DNA of 64,000 bases, from the NCBI RefSeq assembly GCF_009601685.2, contig NZ_CP045701.2, positions 6,138,001-6,202,000 of the forward strand. Reading direction: 5' to 3'. The notes under the pieces are model-generated. The model ran no database searches, was not told the origin of the DNA, and worked only from the letters and a program-made list of their open reading frames with translations. Each line of letters begins with the position of its first letter. The first letter of the stretch is position 1. Both the position numbers and the translations under genes were made by a program. Origin of the DNA: Pseudomonas brassicacearum (GTDB taxonomy: Bacteria; Pseudomonadota; Gammaproteobacteria; Pseudomonadales; Pseudomonadaceae). Positions 41,901-50,730 of the stretch are shown piece by piece.

Positions 41901-41905
41901 CCCAT
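35978..41905 (-). CDS. chpA: Hybrid CheA kinase ChpA with seven phosphotransfer-like modules
   Basis: Central histidine kinase of Pil-Chp signalling for type IV pili. 1975 residues. Phosphotransfer-type modules are recognised at H49 ([10 protein letters not shown]), T475 ([10 protein letters not shown], Thr in place of His), H670, H808 (both HTLKGS), T950 ([10 protein letters not shown], Thr in place of His), H1113 and H1254 (both HTLKGG). The kinase core follows ([12 protein letters not shown] about 1560, DDGAG about 1604, GRGVGMDVV about 1655), then a CheW domain and a receiver with D1904 in [14 protein letters not shown]. aeruginosa ChpA is about 2470 residues, so this one is about 500 shorter. 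The ATG at 41905 has GGAG 5 nt upstream; a GTG two codons earlier abuts that site. Confidence 0.95.
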   Translation of the reverse strand: MGDRHDYVALEWVKGEIAETLKQAHLALNRLVDDPQASDALGQCLACIHQVHGGLQMVEFYGAALLAEEMEQLCAALQDNRVTHRDEAISLLSQALGQLPIYLDRVQGARRDLPLVVLPLINDLRSARGESLLSETSLFSPELPDIAPLSDEALQRLEPADLPNTLRKCRQTLQMALVGLLREQDDATYLGYLAKVFHRLETLCADAPLNALWQVASALVEGMRDGRIANSPALRSLFKEADKELKRLLDQSMPGINQPAPPHLLKSLLFYIAKAEHPSGQMQIMKERYSLDDALPDSAMVDEERARLAGPDRDAMRSVLAALCEELVRVKERLDLFVRSDRQHASELESLLAPLRQIADTLAVLGFGQPRKVIIDQLAVVLSLAQGQREPDDATLMDVAGALLYVEATLAGMVGTVEPESREDTHLPTTDLTQIHQIVIKEAHTCLQQAKDMIVDYIDADWSSEQLQPLPALLTQVRGALAMIPLSRAASLVEACNGFIRDHLLLEQAQPGWEELDHLADVITGLEYYLERLSEDPETPGEPLLDAVERSLAALGYFPDEARVPVLDEVLSPNEAQVMQDLQELDDPQTVQSLAQVLASPVSAVNPPARSTPGSLLPPPPDESPVDDELREVFLEETDEVLDVLREYLPRWSAHPDDHAALSELRRAFHTLKGSGRMVRALVLGELAWAVENLLNRVLERSVEPQASVRQLIEDTVQLLPALVAEFAANHQRQRDDVDRLAARAHVLAKGGDEEDEDEQDVTALDPLLLKIFDNEAQGHLASLNRFLDQSADHLPLQASDELQRALHTLKGSASMAGVLPIAELAGAMDELAREYRAHLIALDLDEVELLLEAEGLLRRGLRQLHSEPLAAIPGAEDLIQRAQALLAERLHAANSAPDKALRTKRDPQLINNFLARGMDILLDAESLLQRWQQHPGEGQELSALLDELTTLGEGAHLADLHPVDELCEALLDLYGAVEESSLAVSDEFFQEAQRAHEALIDMLDELAAGQHVHPQPERVQALRRLLQESLDPSATGLIRSDGSRTLSIRELSHATAQMERDAPVDTSMEDDLAAIFLEEAQDILESAAQALHRWLADPDNGAPLSSLQRDLHTLKGGARMADIRPVSDLAQELENLYEGLVDRRYSYSEELAQLLASSHERLDLLLGQLQQGQPLGDPVALIDALRRFRQDKPNGIETSAAAQADGTGHDPELLEIFLEEGFDILDSSGAALVRWQDEPSNRQAVETLLRDLHTLKGGARMVEIVPIGDLAHELENLYEGLSAGLLQPTPALFTLLQSSHDRLAQMLDAVRAGHPCPLADRLIAQIQAVNHPSENAASQAVPVPEPAPAVAPPAAPARPDPSTSGDGADMVKVSAELLDDLVNLAGETSIFRGRIEQQVNDARVALGEMETTIERMRDQLRRLDTETQGRILSRQQVEAERLGYEEFDPLEMDRHSQLQQLSRALFESASDLLELKETLDRSNHDAEVLLQQQGRINTELQEGLMRTRMVPFERMLPRLKRIVRQVAQELGKDVEFVVGNAEGEMDRNVLERMAAPLEHMLRNAVDHGLEPADVRIAAGKPARGRISLDLSREGGDIIFDIRDDGAGVPLEAVRNKAIKRGLLAPDSDISDRDVLQFILQPGFSTAEKITQISGRGVGMDVVHEEVRQLGGSMIIDSTRGQGVHFRIRLPFTVAVNRALMVHCQEDQYAIPLNTIESIVRVLPVELDGYYQLDPPTYTYAGQRYELCYLGELLKTGTRPKLLGQSQPLPVLLVQCNERHVAVQVDATAGTREIVVKSLGPQFSAVQGLSGATILGDGRVVLILDLLAPIRALPHQVPRRQVPAEGEGESQRPLLVLVVDDSVTVRKVTSRLLERHGMHVLTAKDGVDAMALLAEHMPDLMLLDIEMPRMDGFEVATQVRNDPRLAHLPIIMITSRTGQKHRDRAMAIGVNDYLGKPYQESVLLDSIAYWSKTHA

Positions 41906-41954
41906 AACCACTCCAATCAGGAGAACACAACACGCCTGCGGGGAAGGGATTTAC

Positions 41955-42043
41955 CTGTGGGAGCAAAGCTTGCTCGCGATGCAAACACCTCGGTTCCCGA
42001 AGAACCGCGTTATCTTCATCGCGGGCAAGCCTTGCTCCCACAG
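41955..42043. repeat. REP doublet between pilJ and chpA
   Basis: CTGTGGGAGCAAAGCTTGCT (to CGCGATG) and an inverse CATCGCGGGCAAGCCTTGCT (to CCCACAG) lie inside the operon, in the 186-nt gap where pilK sits in P. aeruginosa. Confidence 0.85.
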
Positions 42044-42091
42044 AAACCTCCTCGCCACAAAAAGCCTTTTCCAACGGATGGATCCGGTTGG

Positions 42092-44152
42092 TCACCCTTT
42101 TTCCTCATCGCCAGCCGCTGCCGTCGGCAACGTGAACCCCGACACCGAACGACGCAGCTGGCTGGCCATTTTCGCCAGGTTGCCGATGCTCTCGGCAGTG
42201 GCGGTGGAACCGGACGAAGTCTGCGAAGTGATCTGCTGGATCACGTTCATGGTCAAGGAAATCTGCCCCGCCGAGGTGGTCTGTTGCTGCGCCGCGTTGG
42301 AAATGCTCTGGATGAGCGCCGCCAAGGTCTTGGACACACCTTCGATTTCTTCCAGGGCGACGCCGGCGTCCTGGGCCAGTCGCGCACCGCGCACCACTTC
42401 GGTGGTGGTCTGCTCCATGGAAATCACCGCCTCGTTGGTGTCAGCCTGGATCGCCCGCACCAGGGTCTCGATTTGCCGCGTCGCCGCCGAAGAGCGCTCG
42501 GCCAGGCGCTGCACTTCATCGGCCACCACCGCGAACCCGCGCCCGGCATCCCCGGCCATGGACGCCTGGATGGCGGCGTTGAGGGCCAGGATGTTGGTCT
42601 GGTCGGCGATGTCGTCGATCAGGCTGACAATGTCGCCGATTTCCTGGGATGACTCACCCAGGCGCTTGATGCGCTTGGCGGTGTCCTGAATCTGCTCGCG
42701 AATGTTATCCATGCCATGAATGGTGTTGTGCACCACCTCATTACCCTTGTTGGCAATCTCCACCGACCGCTCGGCCACCGCCGACGACTCGGCGGCATTG
42801 GCCGACACCTGGTCGATGGACTGGGCCATTTCATTAATTGAAGTCGAAGCTTCGGAGATTTGCTGGGCCTGGTGCTCGGAAGCCTGGGCCAGGTGCATCG
42901 CCGTGGCCTGGGTTTCCTGCACGGCAGCCGCGACCTGGCCGGCGGTGAGGTTGATGGTCGCCACCAGATCGCGCAGTTGATCCACCGAGTAATTGATGGA
43001 GTCGGCGATGGTGCCGGTGAAATCCTCGGTGACCGAGGCCGTGACGGTCAGGTCGCCGTCGGCCAGGTCTTCGATTTCATCCAGCAACCGCATGATCGCG
43101 TTCTGGTTGCGCTCGTTCTTTTGTGCGGTTTCGTGCAACTGGCGGTTGGTTTCGCGAACCATCACCAGGCCGATCAGGATGATCGACATCAGCGCCAGCA
43201 AACCCAGCACATAGCCGCCGATGGTGTTGATGGAACGCCCACTGGCAAGGTTTTCGAAGGCCGTGGCCAGGTGCGAAGCCTCGTCAAGCAGGGTCTGCGA
43301 CAGGTTGAAGATGTTGCCGGCCGATTCGCGAACCTTGAACAGCTCCGGGGAGGTCTCGAGGATTTCGTCCACCGAACCGGAGACGAACTCGAAGAGTTCG
43401 CTGATTTCACTCAGGCGTGCCCGGGCATCGCGGTCCTGGACCTGGGATATCTTCAAGGCCGGGTCACCTTGCAACATGCCATTGAGCACCTGGCCAAAAC
43501 GCGCGGCGTCGCGACCGAAGGTGTCGGCGGCCTGGCTGGCATTTTCGTCCCCCGCCAGCACGGTATTCACCGCGCCGAGAATCCGTTCGGCCAGCAGCGA
43601 CTGGCGCTGGGCCATGGCCACCTGGGTGGCCGGCGCGCCGCGTTGCAGCAGGATCTCGACGACTTTTTCGTATTCGACCTGCAGCTGCGGCACGGTTTCG
43701 GCCAGGGTCGCCGCCACCTGGTGCAGCGACAGCACGGTCTGTTCGCTGGAGAGGATGGCATCGGTGTTCTTGAGCAGGCGTTCCCAATCCAGCTGCACGG
43801 CGCGCATCTGCGGGCGCAGGGTGGCGGGCGCAGGGGGCAGGCCGGTCACCGGGTCGCCCTGTTTCAAGGAACCCCAGCGCTGGGCGAAGTCATTGCGCGC
43901 ATCGCTGAGCAGCTTGAACGCCGCAGGCTTGCCGGCGGCGGCCTCGGTGGCGTTCTTGGCGATGCGCTGGGACAGCACCCGCAGCTCACCGGCATGGCCG
44001 ATGTACTGTTTGTCATAGGTCGATTGGGTGTTGAGGTACGCAAAGTTGGCGAACAGCAGCATGATGAAGACGATCAGCGCGACGAACAGCACGATGATCT
44101 GCGAACGACTGCGCGACGCTTCCAGTGGCTTGCCTGTTTTTGCTTTGATCAT
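42092..44152 (-). CDS. pilJ: Methyl-accepting chemotaxis protein PilJ
   Basis: Inner-membrane receptor of the Pil-Chp system. 686 residues: first membrane helix at about 20-40 ([20 protein letters not shown]), a periplasmic ligand region to about 305, a second helix ([19 protein letters not shown]), a HAMP region and a long coiled cytoplasmic signalling domain with the hairpin tip [20 protein letters not shown]. PilJ of P. aeruginosa is 682 residues. The methylation helices look present although no CheR/CheB partner is encoded nearby. Confidence 0.96.
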   Translation of the reverse strand: MIKAKTGKPLEASRSRSQIIVLFVALIVFIMLLFANFAYLNTQSTYDKQYIGHAGELRVLSQRIAKNATEAAAGKPAAFKLLSDARNDFAQRWGSLKQGDPVTGLPPAPATLRPQMRAVQLDWERLLKNTDAILSSEQTVLSLHQVAATLAETVPQLQVEYEKVVEILLQRGAPATQVAMAQRQSLLAERILGAVNTVLAGDENASQAADTFGRDAARFGQVLNGMLQGDPALKISQVQDRDARARLSEISELFEFVSGSVDEILETSPELFKVRESAGNIFNLSQTLLDEASHLATAFENLASGRSINTIGGYVLGLLALMSIILIGLVMVRETNRQLHETAQKNERNQNAIMRLLDEIEDLADGDLTVTASVTEDFTGTIADSINYSVDQLRDLVATINLTAGQVAAAVQETQATAMHLAQASEHQAQQISEASTSINEMAQSIDQVSANAAESSAVAERSVEIANKGNEVVHNTIHGMDNIREQIQDTAKRIKRLGESSQEIGDIVSLIDDIADQTNILALNAAIQASMAGDAGRGFAVVADEVQRLAERSSAATRQIETLVRAIQADTNEAVISMEQTTTEVVRGARLAQDAGVALEEIEGVSKTLAALIQSISNAAQQQTTSAGQISLTMNVIQQITSQTSSGSTATAESIGNLAKMASQLRRSVSGFTLPTAAAGDEEKG

Positions 44153-44209
44153 CGGTTCTCGCCTGTGCTGCCCAATCTATCCACAATCCCAAGCCCGACT
44201 GGATTCCCC

Positions 44210-44311
44210 GTAGGAGCTGCCGAAGGCTGCGATCTTTTGATCCTAGGGCGTATGCCAAAGCAAGCTGTCTGTTGGAAAGATCAAAAGATCGCAGCCTTCG
44301 CCAGCTCCTAC
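44210..44311. repeat. Long hairpin repeat inside the pil operon
   Basis: GTAGGAGCTGCCGAAGGCTG (to CGATCTTTTGATC) and the inverse GATCAAAAGATCGCAGCCTT (to CGCCAGCTCCTAC) lie between pilI and pilJ with one mismatch in 33 nt. It could influence the pilI/pilJ mRNA ratio. Confidence 0.9.
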
Positions 44312-44329
44312 CCTGAGTTGCGCTGTCGC

Positions 44330-44869
44330 CTAAATCGCCACATCCATGAACCCTGGCGAGCGCGCCAGGGCAAACGGGCTGAACACTTGCCACTCGCGCT
44401 CGCCGCCAAACCGGCCCTTGACGAAGGCCGCTTCCGGGCCGTCGAGGTCGTCCGTCAGCGTCGGTTCCAGGCGGTCCTGGGCAAAATGCTGCAGCCCAAG
44501 GACCTCGTCCACCAGCAACCCGGCGAATACCTCGTCGTGATCCACCACCAACACCCGTCGCTGCTTGCGCACGGTCGACAGCTCGTGACCAAAGAACCCG
44601 CACAAGTCCATCAACGGCAACAAGCGCCCGCGCAGGTTAGCCACTCCACGCACCCACGGCTTGACCCCGGGCAAATGCGTGTGACGTGGTTCGTGCAGCA
44701 CTTCGCTGACTTCGCCCATCGGCGCCACGTACCAGTGCTCGCCCAGACGAAAGCCGATGCCGCTCCAGCCGGCGCGGTGGGTCGGCTGAGAGGGCAGGTC
44801 CGCCCCCAGCAACCGGCAGCGCCGGTCGATCTGCAGCAGCAGTTCGAATGCGGTCAGGGATTGGCTCAT
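44330..44869 (-). CDS. pilI: CheW-type adaptor PilI
   Basis: Couples PilJ to ChpA. 179 residues with a CheW domain: WSGIGFRLGEHWYVAPMGEV, LPGVKPWVRGVANLRGRLLP, VVDHDEVFAGLLVDEVLGLQ. Lies 10 nt downstream of pilH on the same strand. The distance to pilJ (177 nt) is enlarged by a hairpin repeat. Confidence 0.95.
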   Translation of the reverse strand: MSQSLTAFELLLQIDRRCRLLGADLPSQPTHRAGWSGIGFRLGEHWYVAPMGEVSEVLHEPRHTHLPGVKPWVRGVANLRGRLLPLMDLCGFFGHELSTVRKQRRVLVVDHDEVFAGLLVDEVLGLQHFAQDRLEPTLTDDLDGPEAAFVKGRFGGEREWQVFSPFALARSPGFMDVAI

Positions 44870-44879
44870 GGCCGCGCCG

Positions 44880-45245
44880 TCAGCCCGCCAGCACTTTGTT
44901 CAGGGTTGCGATCAGGGTTTCTTCGTCCACCGGTTTGGTCAGGTAGTCCTTCGCCCCTTGGCGCGTGCCCCAGACCTTGTCGGTGTCCTGGTCCTTGGTG
45001 GTAATGATGATCACGGGGATGTGGCCGGTGTCCGGGTCCTTGGTCAGCTGGCGCGTGGCCTGGAAACCGTTGAGGCCGGGCATGACGATGTCCATCAGCA
45101 CCGCATCGGGTTTTTCCTGGCGGGCCAGGGCCACGCCATCGGCGCCATTCTCGGCCTTCAGGACCTGATGGCCGTGCTTTTCCAGCATGCCGGTCAGTTT
45201 GTACATTTCAGTCGGCGAATCATCGACGATCAGAATTCGTGCCAT
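44880..45245 (-). CDS. pilH: Response regulator PilH
   Basis: Single-domain CheY-like receiver, 121 residues, with phospho-acceptor aspartate in AVLMDIVMPGLNGFQ, acid pair in ILIVDDS, and lysine in YLTKPVDEE. With PilG it controls pilus extension/retraction and cAMP via adenylate cyclase. Start chosen at MARILIVDDSPTEMYK; an upstream ATG at 45293 overlaps pilG. Confidence 0.95.
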   Translation of the reverse strand: MARILIVDDSPTEMYKLTGMLEKHGHQVLKAENGADGVALARQEKPDAVLMDIVMPGLNGFQATRQLTKDPDTGHIPVIIITTKDQDTDKVWGTRQGAKDYLTKPVDEETLIATLNKVLAG

Positions 45246-45292
45246 GGTGTTCCCCATTTTTTGTTGACCCCGGGCCCGGTGGCCGAGTGTCA

Positions 45293-45721
45293 TTAATGTG
45301 CCTGGTGCGGCTGGACAGCGGCAAAGCCCGGGACATGGGCCTGTATCGCACCCAGCAGTTCTTCCTTGCTGAACGGCTTGGTCAAAAACTGATCGGAACC
45401 GACGATGCGCCCCTTGGCCTTGTCGAACAACCCGTCGCGGGACGACAGCATGATCACTGGCGTGGCCTTGAACGCACTGTTGTTCTTGATCAGGGCACAG
45501 GTCTGGTAGCCATCGAGGCGCGGCATCATGATGTCGACAAAAATGATGCCCGGATGATGGTCGGCGATCTTGGCCAGGGCATCGAAGCCATCGACGGCCG
45601 TGATCACCTCGCAGCCCACGTTGCGCAGCAAGGTTTCGGCGGTGCGGCGGATGGTCTTCGAGTCGTCGATGACCATGACCTTCAAGGCGCTGGGTTGCTG
45701 CTGCGTGAGATGCTCTGCCAT
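45293..45721 (-). CDS. pilG: Response regulator PilG
   Basis: Single-domain CheY-like receiver, 142 residues, very similar to P. aeruginosa PilG: KVMVIDDSKTIRRTAETLL, IIFVDIMMPRLDGYQTCALI and GSDQFLTKPFSKEELLGAI. First gene of the operon, 224 nt from the divergent gshB. I chose MAEHLTQQQPSALKV as start; the frame is open further upstream without family resemblance. Confidence 0.95.
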   Translation of the reverse strand: MAEHLTQQQPSALKVMVIDDSKTIRRTAETLLRNVGCEVITAVDGFDALAKIADHHPGIIFVDIMMPRLDGYQTCALIKNNSAFKATPVIMLSSRDGLFDKAKGRIVGSDQFLTKPFSKEELLGAIQAHVPGFAAVQPHQAH

Positions 45722-45945
45722 TGCCACTGCGAACCGGTTTTTAACGCGTAAGTGTGATCGACAGCGCAAACCCTTGATGTTCAAGGCCCGCACGTCACAT
45801 GCCAGCCTTTTTAGCACAGTCTCCATCGCCGATCTATCGGCCGCTTGGCACGGTGGTTTTTCCTTGACCGCCAATCTTCCGGGCGCCACTCTGACGCCAC
45901 TTTTTCACGCCAATATGTGCCCATCAAATTTCGAGGAACCAAGCC

Positions 45946-46899
45946 ATGAGCGTACGCGTCGGCATTGTCATGGACCCTATCGCCCGCATTTCCTATAAAA
46001 AGGATAGCTCGCTGGCCATGCTGCTGGCCGCTCAGAAGCGCGGCTGGGAGCTGTTCTACATGGAGCAGCGCGATCTCTACCAGGCCGAGGGCCAGGCTCG
46101 GGCGCGGATGAAGCCGCTGAAAGTCTTCGCCAACCCCGAAAAATGGTTTGAGCTGGGCACCGAGCGCGATGCGCTGCTCAGCGACCTGGACGTGATCCTG
46201 ATGCGCAAGGATCCGCCGTTCGACATGGAGTTCGTGTACTCCACCTACCTCCTGGAGCAGGCTGAAAACGCCGGTGTGCTGGTGGTCAACAAGCCCCAGA
46301 GCCTGCGCGACTGCAACGAAAAGCTGTTCGCCACGCTGTTCCCGCAATGCACGCCGCCAACCATCGTCAGCCGTCGCCCGGACGTGTTACGCGAATTTGC
46401 CGACCATCACGGCGACGTGATCCTCAAGCCCCTGGACGGCATGGGCGGCTCCTCGATCTTCCGCCACACCGCTGGCCACCCTAACCTCTCGGTGATCCTG
46501 GAAACCCTGACCTTGCACGGCAAGCAGCAGATCATGATCCAGGGTTACCTGCCGGCCATCGTCGATGGCGACAAGCGCATCCTGATGATCGACGGCGAAC
46601 CGGTGGATTATTGCCTGGCGCGCATCCCGGCAGCTGGCGAAACCCGCGGCAACCTGGCGGCCGGCGGGCGTGGCGAGGCGCGCCCGTTGACCGACAAGGA
46701 CCGCTGGATCGCCGCCCAGGTCGGCCCGACCCTGCGCGAAAAAGGCCTGCTGTTCGTAGGCCTGGACGTGATCGGCGAGCACCTGACGGAAATCAACGTC
46801 ACCAGCCCGACCTGCATCCGCGAGATCGACAATGCCTTTGGCACCGACATCGGCGGCATGCTGATGGATGCCATCGATCAGAAGCTCAAGGCTCGTTGA
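45946..46899 (+). CDS. gshB: Glutathione synthetase
   Basis: ATP-grasp ligase joining glycine to gamma-glutamylcysteine. 317 residues, family length; N-terminal RVGIVMDPIARISYKKDSS, ATP-binding KPLDGMGGSSIFR and the metal/substrate motif LTEINVTSPTCIREID. GAGG precedes the ATG. Divergent from pilG, as in P. aeruginosa, and followed by a tonB-like gene. Confidence 0.98.
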   Translation: MSVRVGIVMDPIARISYKKDSSLAMLLAAQKRGWELFYMEQRDLYQAEGQARARMKPLKVFANPEKWFELGTERDALLSDLDVILMRKDPPFDMEFVYSTYLLEQAENAGVLVVNKPQSLRDCNEKLFATLFPQCTPPTIVSRRPDVLREFADHHGDVILKPLDGMGGSSIFRHTAGHPNLSVILETLTLHGKQQIMIQGYLPAIVDGDKRILMIDGEPVDYCLARIPAAGETRGNLAAGGRGEARPLTDKDRWIAAQVGPTLREKGLLFVGLDVIGEHLTEINVTSPTCIREIDNAFGTDIGGMLMDAIDQKLKAR

Positions 46900-46975
46900 T
46901 CCAGATCTGCTGAAGGAAACCCACATTGCGTTATCATGCCCGGCCTGAAAAAAACGCGATGTTGGTTTCCTTGTC

Positions 46976-47872
46976 ATGACACTCCCGTCCGATCTGCCCC
47001 AAGAGCTCGCCCATCGTAGCGTGCGCCCGGCTGATCGCCTCGGTTTTACCCTGTTCCTGGCGGCGTTGATCCACCTGGCCCTGCTGCTGGGCGTCGGTTT
47101 TGCCACGGTCGAGCCCAAGCAGATCAGCCAGACCCTGGAAATCACCCTGGCCACCTTCAAGAGCGAGACCAAGCCCAAGAAGGCTGATTTTCTCGCCCAG
47201 GAAAACCAGCAAGGCAGCGGCACCCTGGAAAAAAAGGCGACCCCCAAGACCACCGAGATCGCGCCGTTCCAGGACACCAAGGTGCAGAAAGTCACCCCGC
47301 CGCCAGCTGCAAAGCCCGAAGTGAAGGAGACGGCGCCCAAGGCAGCCGTGACCACCGTGGCGCCGAAGCCGAAAAAGGCCCCGGTCAAGGAAGAGGTCAA
47401 GCCTGATCCCAAGCCCAAGGCCCCCGAACCCACCTTCGACAGCTCACAGTTGTCCAGCGACATCGCCAGCCTGGAAGCCGAACTGGCCCAGGAGCAACAG
47501 CTCTACGCCAAGCGCCCGCGCATCCACCGCCTGAGCGCCGCCTCGACCATGCGCGACAAGGGCGCCTGGTACAAGGACGAGTGGCGCAAGAAGGTCGAGC
47601 GCATCGGCAACCTCAACTACCCCGACGAAGCGCGGCGCAAGCAGATCTACGGCAACCTGCGGCTAATGGTCTCGATCAACCGTGACGGCTCGCTGTATGA
47701 AGTGCTGGTGCTCGAATCCTCCGGCCAGCCGCTTTTGGACCAGGCCGCCCAGAGGATCGTGCGCCTGGCCGCGCCGTTTGCACCGTTTACCGGGGACCTG
47801 TCGGACATCGACCGCCTGGAGATCATCCGCACCTGGAAGTTCGCCCGTGGCGACCGGCTCTCCAGTAACTGA
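46976..47872 (+). CDS. TonB-like energy transducer (TonB3 position)
   Basis: A 298-residue protein with one N-terminal membrane helix (LGFTLFLAALIHLALLLGVG, about 22-42), a long K/P/E-rich periplasmic spacer (about 60-150, with PKPKKAPVKEEVKPDPKPKA), and a TonB C-terminal fold (residues about 205-290: YPDEARRKQIYGNLRLMVSI, VLVLESSGQPLLDQAAQRIV). TonB proteins pass proton-motive energy to outer-membrane receptors. At this location P. aeruginosa has tonB3, needed for twitching and pilus assembly rather than iron uptake. No exbB/exbD are adjacent. Confidence 0.9.
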   Translation: MTLPSDLPQELAHRSVRPADRLGFTLFLAALIHLALLLGVGFATVEPKQISQTLEITLATFKSETKPKKADFLAQENQQGSGTLEKKATPKTTEIAPFQDTKVQKVTPPPAAKPEVKETAPKAAVTTVAPKPKKAPVKEEVKPDPKPKAPEPTFDSSQLSSDIASLEAELAQEQQLYAKRPRIHRLSAASTMRDKGAWYKDEWRKKVERIGNLNYPDEARRKQIYGNLRLMVSINRDGSLYEVLVLESSGQPLLDQAAQRIVRLAAPFAPFTGDLSDIDRLEIIRTWKFARGDRLSSN

Positions 47873-47900
47873 CTCAGGCCTGAGCCCGCCACAGATCCCT

Positions 47901-48017
47901 TGTGGGAGCGGGCCGTGTGGGAGCAAGGCTTGCTCGCGATGAAAGCGCCGCGGCCTCTTGAGAACCGCAGCGCCTGGATCGCGAGCAAGCCTTGCTCCCA
48001 CAAAGCCCTCTCCCACA
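47901..48017. repeat. Nested REP cluster
   Basis: TGTGGGAGCGGG then GTGTGGGAGCAAGGCTTGCT (to CGCGATG), then the inverse ATCGCGAGCAAGCCTTGCTC (to CCACA) and CCCTCTCCCACA. It occupies most of the 231-nt gap before yqgE. Confidence 0.85.
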
Positions 48018-48103
48018 TTTGGTCGGAGTCGCCAACCAGATCGAGACATTTCCTGCACATCCCCAGCTTGTCAGTTCGGCCCTGCCCCGCCACACTAGCG
48101 CCT

Positions 48104-48673
48104 ATGAAAAACGTCAGCCCCACCTACCTCAAGCATCACTTCCTGATTGCCATGCCGCACATGGCCGATCCGAATTTTGCCCACACCTTGACCTACATCG
48201 TCGAGCACACGGCCAATGGGGCCATGGGGCTGGTAATCAATCGCCCGCAGGAGCTGAACCTGGCGGACATCCTGGAGCAGTTGCGCCCCGAAGTGGAACC
48301 GCCACTCTTGTGCCAGCACGTACCGATTTTCATCGGTGGCCCGGTGCAGACCGACCGCGGCTTCGTGCTCCATCCGTCGGGCCCCAAATACCAGGCCACC
48401 GTGGATCTGGACGGGATATCACTGTCCACCTCCCAGGACGTGCTGTTCGCCATCGCCGACGGCGTCGGCCCGCAAAAGAGCCTGATCGCCCTCGGCTATG
48501 CCGGTTGGGAACCCGGGCAACTGGAAGCCGAACTGGCCGACAACGCCTGGCTGACCTGCCCGTTCGATGCCGACATCCTGTTCAACACCAGCAGCGAACT
48601 GCGCCTGGAAGCGGCGGCCAGCCGGCTAGGGGTCAACCTCAGCCTGCTCACCAGCCAGGCAGGACACGCCTGA
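48104..48673 (+). CDS. algH: YqgE/AlgH-family protein
   Basis: A 189-residue cytoplasmic UPF0301/DUF179 protein; AlgH was named as an alginate regulator in P. aeruginosa, but its biochemical function is not settled. Conserved stretches are YLKHHFLIAMPHMADPNFAH, NGAMGLVINRPQ, IFIGGPVQTDRGFVLH and GYAGWEPGQLEAEL. Its TGA shares one base with the ruvX ATG, so the two are translationally coupled, as in many gamma-proteobacteria. Confidence 0.94.
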   Translation: MKNVSPTYLKHHFLIAMPHMADPNFAHTLTYIVEHTANGAMGLVINRPQELNLADILEQLRPEVEPPLLCQHVPIFIGGPVQTDRGFVLHPSGPKYQATVDLDGISLSTSQDVLFAIADGVGPQKSLIALGYAGWEPGQLEAELADNAWLTCPFDADILFNTSSELRLEAAASRLGVNLSLLTSQAGHA

Positions 48674-49110
48674 TGGCCCTGCGCTTGCTGCTGGGTTTCG
48701 ATTACGGCACCAAACAGATCGGCGTAGCGGTCGGCCAGGTCATTACCGGCCAGGCCCGCGAGTTGTGCACCTTGAAGGCGCAAAATGGTGTTCCGGACTG
48801 GAACCAGGTCGAAGCGCTGATCAAGGAGTGGAAACCCGATGCCGTGGTGGTCGGCCTGCCGCTGAACATGGACGGCACGCCCAGCGACATGTGCCTGCGC
48901 GCCGAGAAATTCGCCCGCCGGCTCAATGGCCGCTACAACCTGCCCTTCTATACCCATGACGAGCGCCTGACCACGTTCGAGGCCAAGGGTGAGCGCCTGG
49001 TGCGCGGCGGGCAGAAAGGCAGTTACCGCGACAACCCGGTGGACGCCATCGCCGCCGCCCTGCTGCTGCAAGGCTGGCTCGACGCCAACGCCGCCCTGTT
49101 CGAAACCTGA
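48673..49110 (+). CDS. ruvX: YqgF/RuvX Holliday-junction resolvase-like nuclease
   Basis: RNase H-fold nuclease, linked to pre-16S rRNA 5' processing and proposed as a resolvase. 145 residues: LLGFDYGTKQIGVAVGQ (first catalytic Asp), VVVGLPLNMDGTPSDMC, and the last acidic motif NPVDAIAAALLLQGWL. It overlaps the algH stop by one base (TGATG). Confidence 0.96.
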   Translation: MALRLLLGFDYGTKQIGVAVGQVITGQARELCTLKAQNGVPDWNQVEALIKEWKPDAVVVGLPLNMDGTPSDMCLRAEKFARRLNGRYNLPFYTHDERLTTFEAKGERLVRGGQKGSYRDNPVDAIAAALLLQGWLDANAALFET

Positions 49111-49116
49111 TTTTTT

Positions 49117-49143
49117 GAAAGCGCCGCCAAGGCGCTTTCTCTT
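49117..49143 (+). terminator. Hairpin between ruvX and pyrR
   Basis: GAAAGCGCC / GGCGCTTTC with GCCAA loop. The T tract after it is weak (TTTCTCTT), so it may be a partial terminator or a pyr leader element. Confidence 0.5.
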
Positions 49144-49194
49144 AGCGATAGACCGCGCCACTCACCACCGGCCCGGGAACCTGAAGGAGCCAGC

Positions 49195-49701
49195 ATGAGC
49201 CTGCCCAATCCTGCCGAACTGATCAGCCAGATGGCGATTCGTCTCAAGGCACACCTGGAACACCGCGGCATCAGCGACCCGCGCTACATCGGTATTCGCA
49301 CCGGTGGCGTCTGGGTCGCCCAGGCCTTGCTCGAAGCACTGGGCAGCCAATCGCCACTGGGCACCCTGGACGTGTCCTTCTACCGCGACGACTTCAGCCA
49401 GAACGGCCTGCACCCGCAAGTGCGCCCCTCGGCCCTGCCGTTCGAGATCGAAGGCCAGCACCTGGTGCTGATCGACGACGTGCTGATGAGCGGTCGGACC
49501 ATCCGCGCCGCCCTCAATGAACTGTTCGACTACGGCCGCCCGGCCAGCGTGACGCTGGTGTGCCTGCTGGACCTGGACGCCGCCGAGCTGCCGATCCGGC
49601 CGAACGTGGTCGGTGCGACGCTGACGCTGGCCGCCCATGAGCGGGTCAAGCTCTCCGGCCCGTCGCCGCTGCAACTCGAACTGCAAGACCTTGCCCTTTA
49701 A
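49195..49701 (+). CDS. pyrR: Bifunctional PyrR (pyr regulator / uracil phosphoribosyltransferase)
   Basis: Regulatory phosphoribosyltransferase-fold protein; in pseudomonads it regulates pyrB-pyrC' expression. 168 residues with the PRPP loop in [27 protein letters not shown] is 6 nt before the ATG. First gene of pyrR-pyrB-pyrC'. Confidence 0.95.
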   Translation: MSLPNPAELISQMAIRLKAHLEHRGISDPRYIGIRTGGVWVAQALLEALGSQSPLGTLDVSFYRDDFSQNGLHPQVRPSALPFEIEGQHLVLIDDVLMSGRTIRAALNELFDYGRPASVTLVCLLDLDAAELPIRPNVVGATLTLAAHERVKLSGPSPLQLELQDLAL

Positions 49702-49725
49702 CTGCCCTTGTAAGAGTCCATCGCG

Positions 49726-50730
49726 ATGACGCCTCTCGAAACCAAGCGCCCGCTGCAGCTCAACGACCAGGGCCAGCTGCAGCACTTCCTGTCCCTCGAC
49801 GGCCTGCGCCGCGAGCTGCTGACGGAAATCCTCGACACTGCCGACTCGTTCCTGGAAGTCGGTGCCCGGGCGGTGAAGAAAGTCCCATTGCTGCGCGGCA
49901 AGACCGTGTGCAACGTGTTCTTCGAAAACTCCACCCGCACCCGCACCACCTTCGAACTGGCGGCCCAGCGGCTGTCGGCGGACGTGATCACCCTCAACGT
50001 GTCCACGTCCTCGGCGAGCAAGGGTGAAACCCTGCTCGACACCCTGCGCAACCTCGAAGCCATGGCCGCCGACATGTTCGTCGTGCGCCACGGCGACTCC
50101 GGTGCAGCGCACTTCATTGCCGAACACGTCTGCCCGCAAGTGGCGATCATCAACGGCGGCGACGGCCGTCACGCCCACCCGACCCAGGGCATGCTGGACA
50201 TGCTGACCATCCGTCGGCACAAGGGCGGCTTCGAGAACCTGTCGGTGGCCATCGTCGGCGACATCCTGCACTCGCGGGTGGCCCGCTCGAACATGCTGGC
50301 CCTCAAGACCCTCGGCTGCCCGGACATCCGTGTGATCGCGCCCAAGACCCTGCTGCCCATCGGCGTCGAGCAATACGGCGTGAAGGTCTACACCGACATG
50401 ACCGAAGGCCTCAAGGATGTGGACGTGGTGATCATGCTGCGCCTGCAACGCGAGCGCATGACCGGCGGCCTGCTGCCCAGCGAAGGTGAGTTCTACCGCC
50501 TGTTCGGCCTGACCACCGCCCGCCTGGCCGGGGCCAAGCCGGACGCTATCGTCATGCACCCGGGGCCGATCAACCGCGGCGTGGAGATCGAGTCGGCGGT
50601 GGCCGACGGGCCGCACTCGGTGATTCTCAACCAGGTGACCTACGGCATCGCCATCCGCATGGCCGTGCTGTCCATGGCCATGAGCGGGCAAACGGCCCAG
50701 CGCCAATTCGACCAGGAGAACGCCCAGTGA
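49726..50730 (+). CDS. pyrB: Aspartate carbamoyltransferase catalytic chain
   Basis: Joins carbamoyl phosphate to aspartate in pyrimidine synthesis. 334 residues, the longer Pseudomonas form whose N-terminal extension carries nucleotide-effector sites. Carbamoyl-phosphate motif [13 protein letters not shown], then [17 protein letters not shown], and RLQRERM. Forms a dodecamer with PyrC'. Its stop overlaps the pyrC' start by 4 nt (ATGA type, GTGA here). Confidence 0.98.
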   Translation: MTPLETKRPLQLNDQGQLQHFLSLDGLRRELLTEILDTADSFLEVGARAVKKVPLLRGKTVCNVFFENSTRTRTTFELAAQRLSADVITLNVSTSSASKGETLLDTLRNLEAMAADMFVVRHGDSGAAHFIAEHVCPQVAIINGGDGRHAHPTQGMLDMLTIRRHKGGFENLSVAIVGDILHSRVARSNMLALKTLGCPDIRVIAPKTLLPIGVEQYGVKVYTDMTEGLKDVDVVIMLRLQRERMTGGLLPSEGEFYRLFGLTTARLAGAKPDAIVMHPGPINRGVEIESAVADGPHSVILNQVTYGIAIRMAVLSMAMSGQTAQRQFDQENAQ

